Of a stretch of DNA of 7,732 nt, positions 1 to 6,567 are shown one piece after another. Position 1 is the first letter of the stretch, and the number at the start of each line of letters is the position of its first letter. The notes below the pieces were generated by a model. That model saw only the letters and a program-made list of their open reading frames with translations, was not told the origin of the DNA and made no database searches. The DNA is taken from positions 1 to 7,732 of the forward strand of contig JAHDBK010000163.1 in NCBI GenBank assembly GCA_020630455.1, in the 5' to 3' direction. Position numbers and translations under genes: made by a program. This DNA is from Saprospiraceae bacterium (lineage in GTDB: Bacteria > Bacteroidota > Bacteroidia > Chitinophagales > Saprospiraceae).

Positions 1-1539
1 GAAGGATTTCATATTTCTTCATTTATTGCTGAAAATACTTTTTTACTGGATGGTAATCAGGCATTTATCCTAAAAGTAGGAGAAGACGAATATCCATTAG
101 ATATGAGAATGCAAAGTGCTCATAATTTAATTGATGGAAATATATTATTAATACCTCAATCCAAAGAATTATATGGCATTGTAGATACAGATAAAAATAT
201 ATTATTAAATCCCCAATCTTCAAAATTAAATTTTAATGAAAATTGGAACGCTTTTAAGCTAGGAAACGGAGCACAATATTTTTATAAAGACCAACTTTTT
301 CAAAGTATGTCAGAGATGATGGAGTATCGTGCAAATGATTTAGGTGAAGATTATTATTTTTATAAAGATAAAGAAAATTCTTTATATGGGGTAAAAAATA
401 ATAAAGGAAAAATACTAACTATTGGTAAATATAAGGAGCCAATAAGTCCTTTCATTAATAATTTTGCAATTGTAAATGAGAATAGGCAAAAAGGTCTAGT
501 TGATATTAATGGAAATTATATAATTAAACCCACACGAACAGTTCAAAATATTAGAATATTAGGACAAACTATTTTGGTTTTTCAATCAAATCAAATCCAT
601 GTTTATGATAAAAATGGAAAGGCATTATTCAATTCCGTAAAAACAGCTTGGGAAGTTAAGGAAGATATGCTTTTGATGAAAAATCCCAAGATAGGTGCAT
701 TCAATACAGATTTAAAAACAGTTAATTTTAATGAAATACCTGCACCACAATCGCTTAGTGGCTCGTCAAATAATAGTCAAGATGAATTTTATTTTTATAA
801 TGTGAAAACAGAAAAGAAAATAGGTCCATTTGAAAATGCTAAGCCTTTTTGGAATGGTGTAGCAATAGTTACAAAACAAAACGATTCTTATTTTATTGAT
901 AAAGAAGGTAATAAGGTTGAAGTTTACCCTGTGAAAGATTATTATGATAATATTGAGAATATAAAGCCTTTCCTAAGGGGAAGTGAATCTGAATATCATG
1001 AGAAATTTGGTCTCTATTTTGATGAAGCGAATAAAACAGGTCTAAACAATAAGTTCACAAGGAAAATCATTTCTGAAGCGGTTTATGATAGAATTTTTAA
1101 TTTTAAAAATCAAAACCATTTTGTAGTTGTAAAAGACGATAGAAGAGGATGGATTGATACGCAGGGGAATGAATATTTTATAGATGAAAAATATAGCTTA
1201 GATCATTATATCTATGATGAAAAAATAATCATTTCGACAAGTAGTGCCCCTTTTATTTTTAATAATCAAAATAAAAAAATCACCGTTACAGATAAAAATA
1301 CAGATAAAACCTTTTCAACTGAAAGTGCTTCAAAAGAATATATTAGGTTTTTAAAACACCCAAATGATTTGAACGAATTATTCAATGATTTAAATAAAAG
1401 ATATGGTCTGTGGGATCATGATTTGAATACAGTGATAGAACCAAACTATATTAATATTTGTCAGCCTATTAATAATAAGACTATTGTTAGAAATGCTGAA
1501 GATAAAAAATGGTATATACTGACTTTGAAATCAAAATAG
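1..1539 (+). CDS. WG-repeat protein, 5' end outside the window
   Basis: The reading frame is open from base 1 (first codons E-G-F-H-I) to the TAG at 1537-1539, giving 512 residues without a start. The ATGs at 103 and 109 are therefore probably internal, and the true start and any signal peptide lie upstream. The protein contains degenerate WG-type repeats, in which an aromatic residue plus glycine precedes a short 'D/N-x-x-G' turn: YGIVDTDKN (from about base 172), LYGVKNNKGK (382), KGLVDINGNY (490), YFIDKEGNK (about 889), RGWIDTQGNEYF (1144) and YGLWDHDLNTVIEPNY (1399). WG repeats are thought to form beta-rich binding or scaffold modules in many bacterial proteins, but no enzymatic role is established for them. 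I see no catalytic motif. The gene converges on the next one with 23 bp between stops and no clear terminator. The family call is fairly secure; the function is unknown. Confidence 0.8.
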   Translation, partial: EGFHISSFIAENTFLLDGNQAFILKVGEDEYPLDMRMQSAHNLIDGNILLIPQSKELYGIVDTDKNILLNPQSSKLNFNENWNAFKLGNGAQYFYKDQLFQSMSEMMEYRANDLGEDYYFYKDKENSLYGVKNNKGKILTIGKYKEPISPFINNFAIVNENRQKGLVDINGNYIIKPTRTVQNIRILGQTILVFQSNQIHVYDKNGKALFNSVKTAWEVKEDMLLMKNPKIGAFNTDLKTVNFNEIPAPQSLSGSSNNSQDEFYFYNVKTEKKIGPFENAKPFWNGVAIVTKQNDSYFIDKEGNKVEVYPVKDYYDNIENIKPFLRGSESEYHEKFGLYFDEANKTGLNNKFTRKIISEAVYDRIFNFKNQNHFVVVKDDRRGWIDTQGNEYFIDEKYSLDHYIYDEKIIISTSSAPFIFNNQNKKITVTDKNTDKTFSTESASKEYIRFLKHPNDLNELFNDLNKRYGLWDHDLNTVIEPNYINICQPINNKTIVRNAEDKKWYILTLKSK

Positions 1540-1562
1540 TATCAAGTAAGCGAACAACTAGT

Positions 1563-1865
1563 TTATTCTCTATAATACATCAATATAGCTCCAAAAAGAG
1601 TAATCAAAACGATGAGGACTGATGCCATTTTTACAGAGTAGTGAATATGCTTGATAAAGGTAATAATGTCATCTTTGTGTTGAGGATATTTGCTCAATAC
1701 TTCTTCCTCTAGTCTTTTACTGCTAAACAAGTGCTTAGCATCAAATTCCACTCTATTTTGAACTAATTTTTTATAGCTTTTCATCACTTTTACCCTAAAA
1801 TAAATATTAACAAAAAGCATGGCTATAAAAAGTCCAATGACTAAGGATATTAAAATAATATACAT
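1563..1865 (-). CDS. small protein with two membrane segments, paired with the ABC ATPase
   Basis: This is a 100-residue protein of unknown function. Residues 2-23 form a hydrophobic helix, followed by a basic stretch (RVKVMKSYKKL, 24-34), a charged and soluble middle (about 35-75), and a second hydrophobic helix at about 78-98. The positive charges after helix 1 suggest that the middle faces the cytoplasm and both ends face outward. The start at 1865 lies 8 bp after the stop of the upstream ATPase gene on the same strand, so the two are very likely co-transcribed and may work together. At 100 residues it is too short to be a normal ABC permease, so an accessory or regulatory membrane subunit is more plausible; this is inference from position only. 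No Shine-Dalgarno sequence is visible. Real gene: likely, given its operon position and clean two-helix pattern. Confidence 0.75.
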   Translation of the reverse strand: MYIILISLVIGLFIAMLFVNIYFRVKVMKSYKKLVQNRVEFDAKHLFSSKRLEEEVLSKYPQHKDDIITFIKHIHYSVKMASVLIVLITLFGAILMYYRE

Positions 1866-1873
1866 ATTGAATG

Positions 1874-2494
1874 TTATTTATAATCTAAAATATTTAAATA
1901 ATGAGAACAAAAAGAAAAATCTTTTTTTTCATTAGATGCAATAATAACAGTTTTGTCTTTAGTGTGTTTTTCAATCATTTCCAAGTACCAATTCACACCT
2001 TTGCTATCAAGATTAGTACTAGGTTCATCCAATAAAAGTAAAGAGGTATTAGATAAAAAAGCCAAACCTAATTTCATTCTTTGTTTCATTCCTGATGAAA
2101 AAAATCGAATTTCCTTTTCATAGGCACTTTTAGGCAATTGTAATATTTCTTGAATATTATCTTTATTAATATTGCTTTTTAAGGATTTAAATTGATGGTG
2201 AAAATTGACCAATTCTTTTAAAGTATATTCTTCAATCAATTCAATATAAGGGGCTGCAAAACTGACTTGTTTATATACGGCATCTTTCTCTACTTTTTGT
2301 TCATTTTTATAAAAATCGATACTGCCTTCTGATGGACTAAGATGTCCTGATAATATCTTCATTAAAGTAGATTTGCCAACACCATTAGGTCCTAGGATAG
2401 CATAAAACTCATTTTGCTTAAACTCATAAGTCATTTCACTGAATATCCATTCATAGCGATAACGTTTGCCGACTTGATTGAGCTTTAAATTCAT
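1874..2494 (-). CDS. ABC-type ATPase with altered Q-loop and H-loop
   Basis: This is a 206-residue stand-alone nucleotide-binding protein. It has Walker A GPNGVGKST (35-43), an ABC signature of the form FSSGMKQR (132-139) in place of LSGGQ, Walker B LLLLDEP with the catalytic Glu157, and a D-loop NLD (161-163). Two usual landmarks differ. The Q-loop region reads VSFAAPYIEL (77-86) with no glutamine in the expected place, and the switch histidine after Walker B is replaced by Asn188 in IIASNEKKD. From memory, AAPY-x-EL, SSGMKQR and the SN switch recur together in a group of Bacteroidota ABC ATPases, so these look like family traits and not decay. It should bind and hydrolyse ATP at the inner membrane or act as a soluble ABC protein. 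No permease gene is in the window; its only partner is the two-helix protein 8 bp downstream. Substrate unknown. Confidence 0.9.
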   Translation of the reverse strand: MNLKLNQVGKRYRYEWIFSEMTYEFKQNEFYAILGPNGVGKSTLMKILSGHLSPSEGSIDFYKNEQKVEKDAVYKQVSFAAPYIELIEEYTLKELVNFHHQFKSLKSNINKDNIQEILQLPKSAYEKEIRFFSSGMKQRMKLGLAFLSNTSLLLLDEPSTNLDSKGVNWYLEMIEKHTKDKTVIIASNEKKDFSFCSHYLNILDYK

Positions 2495-2514
2495 GAGCTA
2501 TTTTAATTTTGTCA

Positions 2515-2522
2515 CAAATTTA
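2515..2522 (-). promoter_or_regulatory. -7 promoter box for the ABC/membrane-protein operon
   Basis: Read on the minus strand this is TAAATTTG, an exact match to the Bacteroidota -7 consensus TAnnTTTG, 20 bases before the ABC start codon. The implied leader is only about 13-15 nt. I see no clear TTG-type -33 box at the right distance. The extended sequence TAAATTTGTGA (2522 to 2512) is repeated exactly at the divergent sucA promoter. Confidence 0.5.
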
Positions 2523-2563
2523 TATAAAATCCAATATCTATTTTATTTATGAAAGATTTATTC

Positions 2564-2586
2564 CGTTTATTTTATTAAAATAAACG
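2564..2586. promoter_or_regulatory. perfect 23-nt palindrome, candidate operator
   Basis: Arms CGTTTATTTTA (2564-2574) and TAAAATAAACG (2576-2586) are perfect inverted repeats around a single central T. The site lies between divergent genes, outside both predicted transcripts, so it is unlikely to be a terminator. It ends 10 bp before the sucA -7 box and covers the position where the -33 contact would fall, which suits a dimeric regulator. The binding protein is unknown. Confidence 0.5.
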
Positions 2587-2596
2587 ATATTTGCAT

Positions 2597-2604
2597 TAAA
2601 TTTG
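2597..2604 (+). promoter_or_regulatory. -7 promoter box for sucA
   Basis: TAAATTTG is an exact match to the Bacteroidota -7 consensus TAnnTTTG. It predicts a start of transcription near 2610 and a leader of about 85 nt before the sucA ATG. The -33 region is occupied by the 23-nt palindrome and contains no TTG, which would fit a promoter needing or blocked by a bound regulator. Confidence 0.55.
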
Positions 2605-2625
2605 TGAGTTAATTATATTAATTAA

Positions 2626-2651
2626 AATAATAAAGAGTTTTTTTTATTATT
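2626..2651 (+). repeat. AT-rich hairpin in the sucA leader
   Basis: Arms AATAATAAA (2626-2634) and TTTATTATT (2643-2651) pair over 9 bp with a GAG-T6 loop. A 17-nt piece, TAAAGAGTTTTTTTTAT (2631-2647), recurs with one mismatch in the terminator after sucA (5581-5597). The stem is all A/T, so its stability in RNA is weak. It may be a leader structure or a chance product of base composition. Confidence 0.3.
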
Positions 2652-2695
2652 CAAACAAATAATAAGATTTTTAAGAAACAATAATTTTATATATA

Positions 2696-5443
2696 ATGAG
2701 TGATTATTCACATATATTCAATGCACATCCATCTTTTATTGATGCCATGTATCAACAATATGTAGATGACCCCGCTTCAGTTCAGCAAGATTGGCGTTTG
2801 TTTTTTGAAGGATTTGACTTCGCTGCTGGTTCGCAAAATGGTTCTTCTAATGGAGCTATATCGGACAAAGTAGATCGTAGAGAATTCAGAGTGTGGTCTT
2901 TGATTAAAGCATATCGAAATAGGGGGCATTTAGAATCTAAAACCAATCCTATTAGACAAAGAAGAGATAGAAAAGCTACTTTGAAAATAGAAGATTTTAA
3001 TCTTTCTGAAGCGGATTATGATATGAAATTCATTATCGGTAAGGAGATAGGAATGGAAAATGCCTCTCTACGTGATATTGAAAATCGTTTAAAACAAATT
3101 TATACCTCTTCTATTGGTTTTGAATATCACTCTATTCAAGATAGAGAAAAAAGAAGATGGTTAAGAGACAAGATTGAAAGACGTTCTTATCATTCAGAAG
3201 GACTTTCAATGGAGAAGAAACAACGTATCTTAGAAAAACTCAATGAAGCTGTTGCTTTTGAACAATTTTTAGGTAAAAAATATATTGGACAAAAACGCTT
3301 CTCTCTTGAAGGAGGAGAAACAACTATTGCAGGACTTGATGCCATAATTAATAAAGCAGGAGATGCAGGAGTTCAAGAAGTAGTCATAGGTATGGCACAC
3401 CGTGGTCGTTTGAATGTATTGGCAAATATCATGCGTAAGACTTATGAGCATATTTTTAGTGAGTTTGAAGGAATTGTACATAAAGAACAAAGTTTTGGAG
3501 ATGGTGATGTGAAATATCACATGGGTTATTCTTCTCAAATTACGACTCCTCACGGAAAAGATATGGATTTGAAATTAGTACCCAATCCTTCTCACTTAGA
3601 ATCAGTTGACCCTGTTGTAGAAGGATTCTCTAGAGCAAAAGCCGATATTTTGTACAACAGTCAGTATGACAAAATATTGCCTATCCTCATTCACGGTGAT
3701 GCAGCAGTAGCAGGACAAGGAGTCGTTTATGAAACTGTCCAAATGAGTAAATTGAAAGGTTACCAAACAGGAGGAACTATTCATTTTGTAATTAATAATC
3801 AAATTGGATTTACAACTGATTTTGATGATGCTCGTTCTTCTACCTATTCAACTGCAGCTTCTAGTTTAGTAGATGCACCTGTGTTTCATGTAAATGGGGA
3901 TGATGCGGAGGCCGTTATTTTTGTATGTGAATTAGCTTTAGACTATCGCCAACATTTTAATGAAGATGTTTTCATTGATATGGTTTGTTATAGAAAACAT
4001 GGACATAATGAAGCAGATGAACCCAAATTCACTCAACCTGAAATGTATTCATTCATCAAGTCGCATAAAAATCCAAGAGAAATTTATATTGATAAATTAT
4101 TAGCTTCTGGAGAATTTGAGAAAGATTTGGCGGAGAACATGAAAAAAGAATTCAATGACTTACTTCAAGACCGCTTGGATATGGTTCGCCAGAAAGAATT
4201 ACCTTATACTTATCAAGAACCAGAATTGGCTTGGAGAGAATTGGAAAAAGGAGTTCAAGACCCTAAGCAGTTTTTCCCTTCTCCAATTACTGGCCTAAAA
4301 ATGGAAATCGTTGATGATTTAATGAACAAAATCTTAAGCGTTCCTGATGATTTTACACCTAATTCTAAAATTAAAAAATTATTAGCTAATAATAAAAATA
4401 AATTTGAAAAAGAGAAGGTCTTGGATTGGGCTATGGCTGAACTATTAGCTTATGCTTCAATCATCAATGAAGGCAAAGATGTAAGAATGAGTGGTCAAGA
4501 TGTCAAAAGAGGTACTTTTTCTCATCGTCACTGTGTTTTGAATGATGCCAAGACGTTTAAAGAATATAATCGCCTAAGTCGAATTACAGATACACAAGGA
4601 GAAATGAGGATTTTTAATTCCTTATTGTCTGAATTTGCTGTATTGGGTTTTGAATATGGTTATTCATTGGCTACGCCAAATTCCCTTGTAGTTTGGGAAG
4701 CTCAATTTGGTGATTTTTATAATGGTGCTCAAACCATCGTTGACCAATATATTTCAGCAGCAGAATCTAAGTGGGGAAGAATGAGCGGTTTAGTGATGCT
4801 GCTTCCACATGGATACGAAGGGCAAGGTCCTGAACATTCCTCTGCACGTCTAGAACGTTTCCTCCAAATGTGTGCTGAATTCAATATGACGGTAGCTAAT
4901 TTGACCACACCTGCTAATTTCTTCCATATTATTAGAAGACAATTAGCACGTCCCTATAGAAAACCATTAGTGATTGTTTCACCTAAATCTTTACTTCGTC
5001 ATCCTAAATGTATTTCTACAGTAGAAGCATTTACCGAAATTAATAATTTCTATGAGGTATACGATGATACAAGTATTACTACTGCGGCTAAAGCCAAGAA
5101 AGTAAAACGGGTATTGTTCTGTACAGGTAAGGTTTATTATGATTTATTAGAAAGAAAAGAGCAAGAGAAAAGAAACGATGTCGCTATCGTAAGAATTGAA
5201 CAGTTATATCCTTTCCCTAAAGATAAAATGGATGAATTGGTAAATAAGAAGTATAAAAATGCTGAAAAATTCTGGGTACAAGAAGAACCTTCTAATATGG
5301 GCTCTTGGCAGTATTTCTTAGCCTTTTATAGAAATTATGATATTGATTTAATCTCTCGTAAATCCTCAGCATCTCCTGCTACAGGATATAAAAAACAACA
5401 TGATGCAGAACAAAAAGATATCGTAGATAGGGCTTTTGGTTAA
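2696..5443 (+). CDS. sucA: 2-oxoglutarate dehydrogenase E1 component
   Basis: E1 subunit of the 2-oxoglutarate dehydrogenase complex: thiamine diphosphate-dependent decarboxylation of 2-oxoglutarate and transfer of the succinyl group to lipoyl-E2 in the TCA cycle, in the cytoplasm. It has 915 residues, close to the E. coli enzyme. The N-terminal segment (HPSFIDAMYQQYVDDPASV, about 11-29) is the family's E1 N-terminal motif. AHRGRLN (His235) and HGDAAVAGQG (333-342) with NNQIG (367-371) form the ThDP/Mg site. EAQFGDFYNGAQ carries the conserved Glu668 of the pyrimidine-binding half, followed by GPEHSSARLERF (711-722) and the C-terminal EEPSNMGSWQYF. The ATG at 2696 gives the expected N-terminus; there is no Shine-Dalgarno sequence. 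It appears monocistronic: its own promoter and palindrome lie upstream, a hairpin terminator lies downstream, and the E2 gene (sucB) is not adjacent. Reading frame intact. Confidence 0.98.
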   Translation: MSDYSHIFNAHPSFIDAMYQQYVDDPASVQQDWRLFFEGFDFAAGSQNGSSNGAISDKVDRREFRVWSLIKAYRNRGHLESKTNPIRQRRDRKATLKIEDFNLSEADYDMKFIIGKEIGMENASLRDIENRLKQIYTSSIGFEYHSIQDREKRRWLRDKIERRSYHSEGLSMEKKQRILEKLNEAVAFEQFLGKKYIGQKRFSLEGGETTIAGLDAIINKAGDAGVQEVVIGMAHRGRLNVLANIMRKTYEHIFSEFEGIVHKEQSFGDGDVKYHMGYSSQITTPHGKDMDLKLVPNPSHLESVDPVVEGFSRAKADILYNSQYDKILPILIHGDAAVAGQGVVYETVQMSKLKGYQTGGTIHFVINNQIGFTTDFDDARSSTYSTAASSLVDAPVFHVNGDDAEAVIFVCELALDYRQHFNEDVFIDMVCYRKHGHNEADEPKFTQPEMYSFIKSHKNPREIYIDKLLASGEFEKDLAENMKKEFNDLLQDRLDMVRQKELPYTYQEPELAWRELEKGVQDPKQFFPSPITGLKMEIVDDLMNKILSVPDDFTPNSKIKKLLANNKNKFEKEKVLDWAMAELLAYASIINEGKDVRMSGQDVKRGTFSHRHCVLNDAKTFKEYNRLSRITDTQGEMRIFNSLLSEFAVLGFEYGYSLATPNSLVVWEAQFGDFYNGAQTIVDQYISAAESKWGRMSGLVMLLPHGYEGQGPEHSSARLERFLQMCAEFNMTVANLTTPANFFHIIRRQLARPYRKPLVIVSPKSLLRHPKCISTVEAFTEINNFYEVYDDTSITTAAKAKKVKRVLFCTGKVYYDLLERKEQEKRNDVAIVRIEQLYPFPKDKMDELVNKKYKNAEKFWVQEEPSNMGSWQYFLAFYRNYDIDLISRKSSASPATGYKKQHDAEQKDIVDRAFG

Positions 5444-5574
5444 AAAATACATATAGTACTTGATTTTTTATTCCTTTTTTTCATCAAGGACAAAAGGAAA
5501 TCCATTTTCAAGAGTTCAATGGGTTTAATTTTTATAAATAAATTATTAAAACAAGAATAGTTGATTTTTTGAGT

Positions 5575-5609
5575 AAAAGATAAAGAGTTTTCTTTATCTT
5601 TTATTTTTT
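5575..5609 (+). terminator. hairpin terminator after sucA
   Basis: A perfect 12-bp stem, AAAAGATAAAGA (5575-5586) with TCTTTATCTTTT (5591-5602), has a 4-nt GTTT loop and is followed by ATTTTTTATT. It lies 131 nt after the sucA stop and just before the sigma-factor promoter, so it separates the two units. The stem is AT-rich, as is usual in this genome. A weaker hairpin, TTCCTTTT/AAAAGGAA (5471-5478 and 5492-5499), lies nearer the sucA stop. Confidence 0.7.
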
Positions 5610-5641
5610 ATTAAAATTATTATAAAAAAAATGAGAAAAAT

Positions 5642-5667
5642 GGAACTAAAAAGAAATAGTAAAAGTT
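5642..5667 (+). promoter_or_regulatory. ECF-type promoter (GGAAC-N18-GTT), likely autoregulated
   Basis: GGAAC (5642-5646) and GTT (5665-5667) are separated by exactly 18 bases. This matches the GGAAT/C-N18-GTT pattern recognised by SigR of Streptomyces and SigH of mycobacteria, and the gene downstream encodes a sigma factor that resembles that group. A start near 5674 would give a leader of about 45 nt. No comparable element was seen before the anti-sigma or ferritin genes. The inference is self-activation of the sigma gene. Confidence 0.5.
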
Positions 5668-5680
5668 CATGTACTTGAAC
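5665..5680. promoter_or_regulatory. 16-nt imperfect dyad at the sigma promoter -10
   Basis: GTTCATGTACTTGAAC is symmetric at 14 of 16 positions (GTTCA-n-GTAC-n-TGAAC), and the run AAAA before it and TTTT shortly after extend the symmetry. It begins exactly at the GTT of the proposed -10 element and covers the predicted start of transcription, where a bound dimer would repress. It could also form a weak 5-bp hairpin in RNA. Confidence 0.4.
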
Positions 5681-5718
5681 AGTTTTATTTTTTTAAGACT
5701 AAAAAACTATCTATTTTT

Positions 5719-6297
5719 ATGGTAGCGATGGAAAAAAATATCAGGGATAAAATTTTTGAGGAAGAATTGTTGCCTCAAATTGACGCGTTGTACAACTTTG
5801 CTTATCATTTGACTTATAGCGAAGATGATGCTAACGACTTGGTTCAAGAAGCGTACATGAAAGCTTATAAAAGTATTGAAAGTTATCAAGTAGGCTCTAA
5901 TGCCAAAGCATGGTTGTTTACGATTTTGAAAAATGCTTTCATTAATGAATATCGTAAAAAAGCTAAAGCTCCTACAAAAGTCGATTATGAAGAAATTGTT
6001 TCATTCCACCAAGAAGAATCAGATTCTGCTTTAACGTCTTATACAGACTTGAGAGAAGATTTGTTTGATGCGATGTTGGGTGATGAAATGACAGCAGCAA
6101 TCAATTCTTTGGATGTACCTTATCGTACAGTAATTTTATTGTGCGACTTGGAAGGCTTCAAATATGAAGAAATTGCAGAAATATTAGATATACCTGTAGG
6201 TACAGTGCGTTCACGTTTGCACAGAGGTAGAAACATGTTAAAAGTAAAATTAATGGAGTATGCCCAATCTTTAGGTTTTTCTGATAAAAGAAAATAA
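5719..6297 (+). CDS. ECF-family RNA polymerase sigma factor, SigR/SigH-like
   Basis: Group 4 sigma factor that directs RNA polymerase to a limited set of promoters; 192 residues, normal for the family. Region 2 spans about 20-85 with DLVQEAYMKAY (40-50, core binding) and AKAWLFTILKNAFINEYRKK (62-81, -10 melting and recognition). Region 4 spans about 122-178 with YEEIAEIL (149-156) and the recognition helix GTVRSRLHRGR (161-171). The NAFINEYRKK block and the 'P-x-KVDYEE' linker resemble SigR/RpoE1-type factors, which in actinobacteria respond to thiol-oxidative stress; the signal here is unknown. Starts at 5719 (MVAMEKN) and 5728 (MEKN) are both possible, the second matching relatives slightly better. 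A GGAAC-N18-GTT element lies just upstream, suggesting autoregulation. A terminator 14 nt after the stop separates it from the presumed anti-sigma gene at 6584. Confidence 0.93.
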   Translation: MVAMEKNIRDKIFEEELLPQIDALYNFAYHLTYSEDDANDLVQEAYMKAYKSIESYQVGSNAKAWLFTILKNAFINEYRKKAKAPTKVDYEEIVSFHQEESDSALTSYTDLREDLFDAMLGDEMTAAINSLDVPYRTVILLCDLEGFKYEEIAEILDIPVGTVRSRLHRGRNMLKVKLMEYAQSLGFSDKRK

Positions 6298-6310
6298 AGA
6301 CGACTATTTA

Positions 6311-6350
6311 GATTCGGTTTTTGTAGTTCTACAAAAATCGAATCTTTTAT
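6311..6350 (+). terminator. strong intrinsic terminator after the sigma gene
   Basis: A 16-bp stem, GATTCGGTTTTTGTAG (6311-6326) with CTACAAAAATCGAATC (6329-6344), contains one G-U pair and a very tight loop and is followed by TTTTATTTAT. It begins 14 nt after the stop codon. It would end or limit transcription before the anti-sigma-like gene, either giving that gene independent control or setting the sigma to anti-sigma ratio by partial readthrough. Confidence 0.85.
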
Positions 6351-6450
6351 TTATAAAGAATTTTTTTATTAATTAATTATTATCAAAATATATAATAGAC
6401 AAGTTTAAAATCTGAATAATGCTAATATCATTTCAACATATATCATTTTG

Positions 6451-6556
6451 TTCAACAAGAACCACCTCTTTAGCTCCCGTGGGGCCGAGTAGTTCTCCTC
6501 TTGTTCAAACTGAAGATAACAATGATGTAGCCTGCTCGGTTTTATCCCTGTGTGAA
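6451..6556 (+). ncRNA. GC-rich structured RNA candidate before the anti-sigma gene
   Basis: About 47% GC between 6451 and 6550, in otherwise very AT-rich intergenic DNA. No ORF with a start codon was found here. Two exclusive folds are visible. Fold A: AACAAG (6454-6459) with CTTGTT (6500-6505), GAAC with GTTC (6492-6495), and GCTCC (6473-6477) with GGGGC (6481-6485). Fold B: CCGAGTAG (6485-6492) with CTGCTCGG (6532-6539, one G-U), GGGG (6481-6484) with TCCC (6545-6548), and an inner TTGTT (6501-6505)/AACAA (6518-6522) hairpin, closed by TTCA (6451-6454) with TGAA (6553-6556). Fold B is a rod with a large 5'-side bubble, loosely like 6S RNA; fold switching would suit a riboswitch or attenuator leader. 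I recognise no known family. The strand is inferred from the neighbours; boundaries are approximate. Confidence 0.4.
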
Positions 6557-6559
6557 TTA

Positions 6560-6567
6560 TATATTTG
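6560..6567 (+). promoter_or_regulatory. possible -7 box for the anti-sigma-like gene
   Basis: TATATTTG fits TAnnTTTG and lies 16 bases before the first possible ATG at 6584. No -33 box is clear. If used, it would give a nearly leaderless mRNA and would place the structured element at 6451-6556 outside that transcript, making the element a separate RNA. If it is not used, the element is part of the mRNA leader. Confidence 0.3.

Noticed and set aside
3269..3553. Minus-strand open frame of 94 codons inside sucA
   Set aside because: It lies entirely within the well-supported sucA frame, has no recognisable domain, and is rich in Ser, Cys and Ile as expected from a shadow frame.
3602..3802. Minus-strand open frame of 66 codons inside sucA
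   Set aside because: Fully antisense to conserved ThDP-binding codons of sucA; no independent evidence.
5471..5499. TTCCTTTT/AAAAGGAA hairpin near the sucA stop
   Set aside because: Only 8 bp with a 13-nt loop and no following T-tract; the perfect 12-bp hairpin at 5575-5602 is the better terminator.
5707..5889. Minus-strand open frame of 60 codons over the sigma gene start
   Set aside because: Antisense shadow of the sigma-factor N-terminus, without a promoter or family features.
6391..6396. TATAAT, a classical -10 hexamer, upstream of the structured element
   Set aside because: Bacteroidota use TAnnTTTG rather than TATAAT, the region is nearly all A/T, and no -35 partner is seen.
6461..6471. 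ACCACCTCTTT resembles the 3' end of 16S rRNA (anti-Shine-Dalgarno)
   Set aside because: Short and imperfect; there is no surrounding rRNA sequence, and this phylum makes little use of Shine-Dalgarno pairing.
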